This document shows positions 58,059-64,000 of a DNA stretch of 64,000 bases, piece by piece. The position numbers and the translations under genes are program-made. Source of the DNA: JAIYDQ01 sp034408855 (GTDB taxonomy: Bacteria; Planctomycetota; Planctomycetia; Pirellulales; Pirellulaceae); the NCBI GenBank assembly GCA_034408855.1, contig JAWXCK010000040.1, forward strand, positions 9,320 to 73,319. Direction: 5' to 3'. Every line of letters begins with the position of its first letter. Within the stretch, counting starts at the first letter, position 1. The notes beneath the pieces were generated by a model that worked only from the letters and a program-made list of their open reading frames with translations, made no database searches and was not told the DNA's origin.

Positions 58059-59264
58059 CTAAGGAACGTTGAATCTTCGAGATGTCGTTGGGGCGGGTTT
58101 CAATATCGGCTTTGAAAGGTCTACTTCAAACGCTCGCTCAAGGCTGTTTCCGGTAAGGTCTTCGAGCAACGGATTGACTTTCAACACGTATTCGCCCGCT
58201 GGCATTTTTGATTCTGGCGAAAAGCACCATCGACGTTCATTGTCGAGGATCTGAACTTTTCCAGCGATCGTTTTTCCGGCAGAATCGAAGACCGAGATCG
58301 AATGTTCCAATAATCCTCGATCAAGCGGTTCAGGAAAAACGACCTGAATTTCTAAATCCAACGGCCTGTCGGATCGATGCTGCGTTGACTCCGAAATTTT
58401 TTCACTACGATCTTTAACCGTGTCATGTTTGGCCGCATCTAGCAGAAGAACAATCCAATTCGATGCATCGGGTTGCTCGAAGTCTTCGGTAACGATCGAG
58501 AATTCTTTGATCGCATCGGCCACCATCGGCTGGCCGATGGCGTCGAGCCATTCCTTGCGAATAGTGAGTCGGTATTTGTTGCCAACTTCGAAAATGGCTC
58601 CATCCTCCTCACGAGGTACAAGACCACGCTTGACTCTCGCGGGATCGAGGAGCAAAGTGAGTCGCTTGCCACTGGCGTCCCATAGTTCTTCTGCAAGTTC
58701 CAGAAAAGGAAAAGCTAACGGTTTGCCTTCAGAAGTTGTGATTTGGATAAATCGATAGGCATTTCCTTGCTGCATGGGAGCCGAGAAATACAGATAGAAC
58801 TTAAGCAGATTTTGCGGTAGTTCCGAAGAAGAAGGGAATATTCCAACCAACTCTGTTACGGGCTGATGCGCCAGGGCCGTCAGCATGAGCGATTTGGAAA
58901 CAGCCGTACCCGTTTCTTTCGGCGGAGTATATTCCGCTCGATAGCGTTGTCCAGGCTGCAGTTCAAAGCGAGGCGTGAAAACGAGTCGTTCATCGATTAA
59001 CTGGCGGTCGCCAAGCACCGATGGGAGGCCAACAACCGCACTCTCAGGTTCCTGATGCACGTACAAATTAAAGAATCGGTGCAAACTATCGACCGGTTGA
59101 GCGATTAAAAACTTGAGCTCAACGGAAGACAGCTCTTCTACGATAATCTCGTGCTTACCCTGGCTAGCCGAAGTCACTATGCGAATGGTGACTTCGGCGT
59201 CGGAGGTTCGCGAGAAACCCGCCAGCAACACGAGAGCGAATAAAATGCTACGCACTCGATTCAC
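58059..59264 (-). CDS. Secreted protein with Ig-like domains
   Basis: A 401-residue exported protein. The signal MNRVRSILFALVLLAGFSRTS ends near DAEVTI. The mature part has segments typical of bacterial Ig-like (SbsA/CARDB-type) modules: FLIAQPVDSLHRFFNLYVHQ, FYLYFSAPMQQGNAYRFIQI, YRLTIRKEWLDAIGQPMVAD and IQVVFPEPLDRGLLEHSISV, then MPAGEYVLKVNPLLEDLTGN. The strings about values reached after the word-like text PGQRYRAEYTPPKETG are regular in Ig-fold strands. No catalytic motif is present. It starts six bases after the interrupted gene at 59271-60368, so the two were one operon. Planctomycete hypotheticals of this size are common. Confidence 0.8.
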   Translation of the reverse strand: MNRVRSILFALVLLAGFSRTSDAEVTIRIVTSASQGKHEIIVEELSSVELKFLIAQPVDSLHRFFNLYVHQEPESAVVGLPSVLGDRQLIDERLVFTPRFELQPGQRYRAEYTPPKETGTAVSKSLMLTALAHQPVTELVGIFPSSSELPQNLLKFYLYFSAPMQQGNAYRFIQITTSEGKPLAFPFLELAEELWDASGKRLTLLLDPARVKRGLVPREEDGAIFEVGNKYRLTIRKEWLDAIGQPMVADAIKEFSIVTEDFEQPDASNWIVLLLDAAKHDTVKDRSEKISESTQHRSDRPLDLEIQVVFPEPLDRGLLEHSISVFDSAGKTIAGKVQILDNERRWCFSPESKMPAGEYVLKVNPLLEDLTGNSLERAFEVDLSKPILKPAPTTSRRFNVP

Positions 59265-59270
59265 CTTGAG

Positions 59271-60368
59271 TTAGGGCAAGTCGATTGAACGTAGATCGGC
59301 GGTCGATTCTGGAGTTGCTCGCGAAAGCACCACCGCGAGCGAATCGCTCAAGCGATCCAGTTGCTCGACACCTTTGAGGTTTTCAATGGTTTCGTAGGTC
59401 AAGCCAGCTTTATCGGATATCTTCGACTCGATCGACTCGATTGTCGAAATATTGTCGGTAGAGATCTTCATGACGCCGCGAGCGCTGTTGGCCATGAGAA
59501 CATAGGATTTTCCTCCTTTGTTGTAGACGACCATATCGAGTGGTCGATTGCGATTGCCAAGTTCGGCAACGGTCACTCCGCGAACCTTCTTGCCAGGTTC
59601 GAGAGCTTTTACAGGAATCTTCACCAGTGGCGTGCATGTTTAGGCGGCAAGCAAATGCTCTTCGCCATCGATCGAATATGCAGCAAACGTACGAACGGGT
59701 GAACGTGTCTCGACGGCCCCATGCGCACCGTGATAGATCTCGACGCTCGAACCACCTTCGATATCGCTGAATGGAAAATCAAGCGTTCGTAAATTGGAAG
59801 CGAATTCCTCATTGGATAGTCCGGCAACAAACACCTTGCCATTGACGTAGGCGATGTCGGTAATCGATTCGGCACGAGGATTTCCACGCCGTCCTTCTTG
59901 ATCGGCGGCAGGATTAGGAATTTTCGCTACGCTGTGCTGGACGCCTTTGGTTGGGACTTCGTCGATACTTCCATCGGGCTTTGCCCGGAGCAAGACAGCA
60001 GCGGCGGCAGGACCTCGACCGCGAGCAACCGACACATAGACTTGGCGGCTGATTGGATTGGTGGCAATATCGACGATTTGAATGTCTTTGGCGGCTGTCC
60101 CCAATTTGGCTGCAATCTTTTCATCAAATTTTTCGATTGAATAAGAGACGTTCGCTGGTGCCGGGCTGATATCGCCCGTTGCAATCGCAACTACCGTAGC
60201 ATTCATGGGGTCCGCTACTAAAAGAATTCCGTCGGGTGCGAAGGCAATTTGCCCGGCACTTCCGAGCGACACATCGCCTTTCTTCATCGTCGATGTCAAG
60301 TCGACGCCTTGGGCGGAAAGTGAGAACAGACTACCCGACAACAAGAACCCCAATATCCATCGCTTCAT
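59271..60368 (-). pseudogene. Secreted protein interrupted by one in-frame stop codon
   Basis: The start at 60368 gives MKRWILGFLLSGSLFSLSAQ, a clear signal peptide, then SAGQIAFAPDGILLVADPMN, IVDIATNPISRQVYVSVARG and VFVAGLSNEEFASNLRTLDF, which read like a six- or seven-bladed propeller of the NHL/SMP-30-like type. At codon 243 (59640-59642) there is a TAA in the text DGEEHLLAA-stop-TCTPLVKIPVKALEP. The same frame continues without any shift to VAELGNRNRPLDMVVYNKGG and ends at 59271. One base change from TAC or TAT would restore 365 residues. Downstream part may start at the GTG at 59624. Either the gene was recently inactivated or the base is a sequencing error. Confidence 0.82.
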
Positions 60369-60481
60369 GATTTGACCTCCACAGAACAGGGAACAAAAGA
60401 CACTTCGATCCCCTTCAGTGTATCAAATTAGCGGGGTCGAAGTCGAAGAACTGTGAGCTATTAGATTGCTAGATTGCTCTG

Positions 60482-60503
60482 GCAAGCTGGAAGCTTACGC
60501 CAC
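60482..60503 (-). repeat. Dispersed 3'-end hairpin repeat, copy 6
   Basis: Reverse strand GGCGTAAGCTTCCAGCTTGC, beginning about two bases after the wecB stop (TAAGGTGGCG). Same orientation as all other copies relative to the gene it follows. Confidence 0.88.
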
Positions 60504-60504
60504 C

Positions 60505-61671
60505 TTAGGTTTTACTGCCCATGAGTTCGGATTCAACGATAGAAAGAATCCGTTCGGCGGCCGTGCCATCGCCATAAGGATTGGCGAGTTGCGAACGCTG
60601 CCGGTACTCGCCAGAATCATTGAGCAGTAAGCAAGCTTCTGCGAGAATTTTTTCCGGATCCGTACCAACCAAGCGGCAGGTACCCGCTTGAATTCCCTCG
60701 GGTCGCTCGGTCCTATCACGAAGGACCAAGACCGGTTTCCCAAGCGAAGGTGCTTCTTCTTGAACACCGCCTGAATCGCTAAGAATGAAATGACATCGAT
60801 CCATCAGCCACACAAATTCTTGATAACCTGCCGGTTCGACTAACGCGACTTGAGGATTATCGGCCAAGATACGATTTACCGGGGCACGAACTTGCGGATT
60901 CAAGTGAACGGGATAAAGCACGCCAACATCTTTAAATTCCGATGTCAAGCGATTGATCGAATGGCATATTCTTTCAAATCCGTCTCCAAAGGACTCACGT
61001 CGATGACCGGTAACGAGAATCCAACGACGGTTCGTGGGACGCAAATATGCGTCTCGAAAGTGGTCGGGGACGCCAGTCCGACGAGCCACTTCGTCAGCGG
61101 ATAGACATTGTTGGTTCAGCTTTTCTCGAATCCATAGCAAGGCATCCACCACCGTATTGCCGGTAATGTGAACGTTACGATCAATCTTTTCGGCAAGAAG
61201 ATTGTGCCGACTCAGTTCGGTTGGACAGAAGTGCCACCGGGCTAGCGGTGAGGTGAGTCGACGATTCATTTCTTCGGGGAATGGCGATTCCATATTCCCT
61301 GTTCGAAGTCCAGCTTCAACGTGTCCAATTGGAACGCGGCAATAGAAAGCTGCGATCGAAGCTGCCAAAACCGTCGTCGTATCGCCTTGAACAAGCATCG
61401 CGTCGGGCTTGAATCGTTCGCACCATTGCGTAACGGATTCGATGACTCGACTAGTTAAGCTCGACAGCGACTGACCCGGCTGCATCATATCGAGATCATG
61501 CTCGGGTTGAATTCCAAACGTGTTGAGCGTTTGGTCTAGCATTTGACGGTGCTGGGCCGTCGCCAAAAAAGTCGTATCGAAGCTTTTCGACTTCTTAAAT
61601 GCAAAATAGACCGGTGCCATCTTTACAGCTTCCGGGCGAGTTCCTGCGACGATTGCAACCAGTTTGCGCAC
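60505..61671 (-). CDS. wecB: UDP-N-acetylglucosamine 2-epimerase (non-hydrolysing)
   Basis: Converts UDP-GlcNAc to UDP-ManNAc for surface polysaccharide synthesis; cytoplasmic. The 388 residues are typical. The family blocks are AIVAGTRPEAVKMAPVYFAF, TAQHRQMLDQTLNTFGI, AMLVQGDTTTVLAASIAAFY, HVEAGLRTGNMESPFPEEMN, TGHRRESFGDGFERI, DSGGVQEEAPSLGKPVLVLR and TERPEG. The catalytic acidic and histidine residues lie in HVEAGLRTG and GHRRES. It sits one base after the exosortase-like gene, so both share a transcript with the upstream glycosyltransferase: a polysaccharide/EPS operon. A dispersed repeat follows its stop. Confidence 0.96.
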   Translation of the reverse strand: MRKLVAIVAGTRPEAVKMAPVYFAFKKSKSFDTTFLATAQHRQMLDQTLNTFGIQPEHDLDMMQPGQSLSSLTSRVIESVTQWCERFKPDAMLVQGDTTTVLAASIAAFYCRVPIGHVEAGLRTGNMESPFPEEMNRRLTSPLARWHFCPTELSRHNLLAEKIDRNVHITGNTVVDALLWIREKLNQQCLSADEVARRTGVPDHFRDAYLRPTNRRWILVTGHRRESFGDGFERICHSINRLTSEFKDVGVLYPVHLNPQVRAPVNRILADNPQVALVEPAGYQEFVWLMDRCHFILSDSGGVQEEAPSLGKPVLVLRDRTERPEGIQAGTCRLVGTDPEKILAEACLLLNDSGEYRQRSQLANPYGDGTAAERILSIVESELMGSKT

Positions 61672-61672
61672 G

Positions 61673-63382
61673 TTAAGGAATCGGCTCAGCGGGCTTGGCG
61701 AGTATGCGATCTGTCAACAGCTTTCTGACGGCAAAGAAGTCCTTGAGGACTTCATTCTTTTCCACATCTCGCAACCGAGAGTCACTCTGGTATCGCATTT
61801 GAATACAAATTGTCTGTGGCTTGAGAGTTTCTTGTTTTGGATTGAGCAAATCGAGGATTCGAAAAGAAAACCAACCCGACGTGACTTCAGGAGTTTTCGA
61901 GGTTACCTGGAGTTCATCCTCCGTCGGATCGTACGACGTCCCATTGGTATGCATCTGAGTCGACAAAACCAGAAGTGAAAAACCGCCTTCCGATGAACCG
62001 GTCGTCTCGGACCATGCCCATTGTGATGCATCGTTCTTGATTACCGTATCTTGAACATCCCAGCCTGAATCGATCAAGTAATTCGGACTATGCCAACCTC
62101 GCACCGGCATTTTCAGCACGATGATTGAATCCATTCCACTCCCCGAGTAGTGCCATGTGAAGGTTTTTGCAATGGACTGAGAAATACCATCGCCAAGATT
62201 GCTCCGAAATTGACGCTGTCGCTGCCGATTCAAAAAGTCATCCGAAAGCGTGGACGCAACAGGCAAGCGATCCTTGGAAATCGCGAAGTAGTTAGCTCGA
62301 TTAAAAATCAAATCGTTTCTTACGATCGCGAAAAGTGACGGTAACATCAGCGCTCCCATCACGATTCCGGCCGCTAGCCCGATCCACTTTGGATATTCGG
62401 CACGTGGCAAGTCCGGCGACGTCATTGGCGGGCGACCGCTGACGTCTTCGGCGAAAAGTCGAACTGGCAAAACGACAAGCTGGTTAAATACGTTAGCGGT
62501 GTTGCTTCGGTAAATCGCATTTTCATCTCCGACGCGAATCGGCGTTAAAACCGCACTCCAAAACGCATCGCTTGCAACGACCAACAAGATTGCGATCAAA
62601 GCAATGATGAGCAACACAACCGTGCCCAAATAGCTTTGAGTAATGTTTATTTCGTAATAGCTGAACAATGCCGTCGTTAATAGGAAAAATGCCTTCGCAA
62701 GCATGGCCCAAAGACAGGCGCTCAGGGCACTACAGGTTGTCGTTAGGAACGGACGCTTCCACAACAAACTAATCGCGATCGAAAACGCGAGCATGGCTTG
62801 CACGCTCATCGGAGTGGAAAGCAAGACCGAAACGTCGAAATTATGGTCTTTGAGCATAATTGTCGGCGCGCGATACAAATGGTAAATGTTGATCGCGTCC
62901 AACACAGGACTCAATAAGTAGATGACCAAGGAATCGCCCTTACTCGTCAGGTATTGATCAAAGCCAAGAGGCAACGGAAGCGTGACCAAAATCAACATGG
63001 ACAAAGCCAGGACTCTAAAATGCGAGTCGGACGCCAAGCGAACCATCCCCCAACTGATAAAAACCAAAGCCAAAGCGAAATTAGCTGTCCAGGGTGAGAA
63101 ATCGACGACGGCGACAGTCCCCACTAATACGGCTAGCAATAGACAAACAATGCTGAAGCCTATTCGCCATCGAGATGTCGTCATCGACTTAGGCGCAATC
63201 GCGACGAGTATAGCCAAAAACAACCATGCAAATGGAAGGAATTTTGCGTAAGGTTTGCCCCACAATTGCAACGTCTGAAGAAGCAGCATTGGTAGCAGCC
63301 CAAACAGCGGCAACAATAGCACAAAAACGTCAAAGACTATTTGACGAGTTCGGATCGGTTTGTCAGGAGTCAACTCGGACAT
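61673..63382 (-). CDS. Exosortase/EpsI-like membrane protein lacking a clear catalytic triad
   Basis: A 569-residue membrane protein. The first 290 residues hold about eight hydrophobic segments and resemble the exosortase group as fused in planctomycetes (FVLLLPLFGLLPMLLLQTLQ, LWGKPYAKFLPFAWLFLAIL, FDQYLTSKGDSLVIYLLSPV). Residues about 330-569 form an EpsI-like soluble domain (SGMDSIIVLKMPVRGWHSPN, LIDSGWDVQDTVIKNDASQW, WAWSETTGSSEGGFSLLVLS). At the place where exosortases have an active Cys in ACSG, this protein has VLLSTPMSVQAMLAF; I could not find the following Arg and His either. It may be an inactive paralogue or a diverged type (exosortase U-like). It is in a polysaccharide operon upstream of wecB, as other exosortases are. 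The loss of the triad needs an alignment. Confidence 0.72.
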   Translation of the reverse strand: MSELTPDKPIRTRQIVFDVFVLLLPLFGLLPMLLLQTLQLWGKPYAKFLPFAWLFLAILVAIAPKSMTTSRWRIGFSIVCLLLAVLVGTVAVVDFSPWTANFALALVFISWGMVRLASDSHFRVLALSMLILVTLPLPLGFDQYLTSKGDSLVIYLLSPVLDAINIYHLYRAPTIMLKDHNFDVSVLLSTPMSVQAMLAFSIAISLLWKRPFLTTTCSALSACLWAMLAKAFFLLTTALFSYYEINITQSYLGTVVLLIIALIAILLVVASDAFWSAVLTPIRVGDENAIYRSNTANVFNQLVVLPVRLFAEDVSGRPPMTSPDLPRAEYPKWIGLAAGIVMGALMLPSLFAIVRNDLIFNRANYFAISKDRLPVASTLSDDFLNRQRQRQFRSNLGDGISQSIAKTFTWHYSGSGMDSIIVLKMPVRGWHSPNYLIDSGWDVQDTVIKNDASQWAWSETTGSSEGGFSLLVLSTQMHTNGTSYDPTEDELQVTSKTPEVTSGWFSFRILDLLNPKQETLKPQTICIQMRYQSDSRLRDVEKNEVLKDFFAVRKLLTDRILAKPAEPIP

Positions 63383-63490
63383 TCTGTTTTCCTATTAGAT
63401 TTAGCACGACATTCGCTCCCAAAGCATTCTAAACGCAAAATCTCTTTCAAGGGAGCGACGTTGAAAGATCGTGAGTTCTGTTGCCGCGGA

Positions 63491-64000
63491 TTATGCCAAA
63501 ACACGTTTGGGCCTAGTCCAAAATTGCCTAAGTTTACGGAGCGGCTTCAGAAGTTGGAGCGCAAAGGGCGGCCGCAGATCATTTACTTCCCAAGCTCGGC
63601 GATCTTCCCAATTAGCCAAAAGCCGATTGTGCATCGACGCGTTGCTCTTCCCTCCTAAACGCATTTTTACAATCACTTCATCGAGGTACGCTGTCTTCAC
63701 ACACTGTTTGAACATCATACGGATCAGAAGCTCGTAGTCGGCGGATATTTGAAAGTCTTTTCGATAGACACCAAAATCCAAGTACCTTTGACGGCGCAGG
63801 TATACCGTAGGATGCGGCGGCATCCAACCTCGACGGAAACGGTTCGATTGAAATTTCCCAGATTTCCAATAGCGAACGATTCGATCAAGACGCCCAGCAT
63901 CGACATAAACAAGATCACCATATACCGCATCGATCGACGGATCAAGAAAAAATTTCGAAATCTTGCTTACAACATCTGGACCAGCGAACAGATCGTCGGC
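63491..64000 (-). CDS. Family 2 glycosyltransferase (WcaE-like), 5' end outside window
   Basis: C-terminal 169 residues of a GT2 enzyme; the frame is open to the right edge of the window. It starts with ADDLFAGPDVVSKISKFFLD, then AVYGDLVYVDAGRLDRIVRY, RRGWMPPHPTVYLRRQRYLD and ISADYELLIRMMFKQCVKTA, and VKMRLGGKSNASMHNRLLAN. This order (DD motif, VYGDLVYV, GWMPPHPT, ADYEL, MRLGG) is characteristic of the WcaE/colanic-acid-type group. It acts at the cytoplasmic face in exopolysaccharide synthesis and heads the run with the exosortase-like protein and wecB, about 110 bases upstream of the former. The N-terminal nucleotide-binding part is missing only because of the window edge. Confidence 0.92.
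   Translation of the reverse strand, partial: ADDLFAGPDVVSKISKFFLDPSIDAVYGDLVYVDAGRLDRIVRYWKSGKFQSNRFRRGWMPPHPTVYLRRQRYLDFGVYRKDFQISADYELLIRMMFKQCVKTAYLDEVIVKMRLGGKSNASMHNRLLANWEDRRAWEVNDLRPPFALQLLKPLRKLRQFWTRPKRVLA

Overview
The window looks like a chromosomal piece of a planctomycete, most likely of the Pirellula/Rhodopirellula group (Pirellulales). The evidence is the repeated presence of genes typical of that phylum: DUF1501, DUF1549/DUF1553, DUF1552 and DUF1592/DUF1588/DUF1585 proteins, a YTV-repeat cell-wall-type protein, a PEP-CTERM protein, tetrahydromethanopterin-linked formyltransferase genes (fhcB, fhcA, fhcD), a signal peptidase I with a very large insert, and many secreted or lipoprotein hypotheticals. 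Base composition is moderate through most of the window, but 20.7-23.3 kb is visibly G+C richer.

Layout. 1-9.0 kb: a partial sodium:alanine symporter, a secreted hypothetical, tpiA, a reverse-strand operon fhcB-fhcA-fhcD-rlmN with overlapping reading frames, and leuB. 9.1-17.2 kb: a small YjfB-like protein, a GMC oxidoreductase, a dead IS4-type transposase, a two-domain glycosyltransferase, a PEP-CTERM protein and a small secreted protein. 17.2-24.1 kb: a decayed accessory zone with two DUF1549/1553 plus DUF1501 gene pairs placed tail to tail, in which only one DUF1501 gene is intact, plus esterase and other fragments. 24.1-31.3 kb: an intact DUF1552-DUF1592 pair, a PQQ-type beta-propeller protein, a secreted alpha/beta hydrolase and a receiver-domain remnant.

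31.3-35.5 kb: an rbsB-rbsA-rbsC-like sugar ABC transporter whose permease carries a large extra domain. 35.8-39.5 kb: signal peptidase I with a large insert, an EamA transporter, and a toxin-antitoxin pair with a frameshifted toxin. 39.6-46.1 kb: tRNA-Ser(CGA), small hypotheticals, purQ and a four-gene run that includes coaD and two PLP aminotransferases. 46.1-48.9 kb: a DUF1854 protein and a zinc-ribbon ABC exporter of the type annotated as cyanophycin-associated. 49.2-60.4 kb: lipoproteins, a PAS-GAF-receiver regulator with a metallophosphoesterase, the YTV-repeat protein, a lipid kinase, an ankyrin lipoprotein, an Ig-like secreted protein and a secreted protein interrupted by a single in-frame stop. 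60.5-64 kb: the edge of a polysaccharide/exosortase locus with wecB, an exosortase-EpsI-like membrane protein without a recognisable catalytic triad, and a partial WcaE-like glycosyltransferase.

The most unusual non-coding feature is a roughly 20-base hairpin repeat found at six places, nearly always touching or overlapping a stop codon and always in the same orientation relative to the gene it follows. At least four other palindromic or tandem repeat families are present. I found no CRISPR array, prophage or complete defence island.
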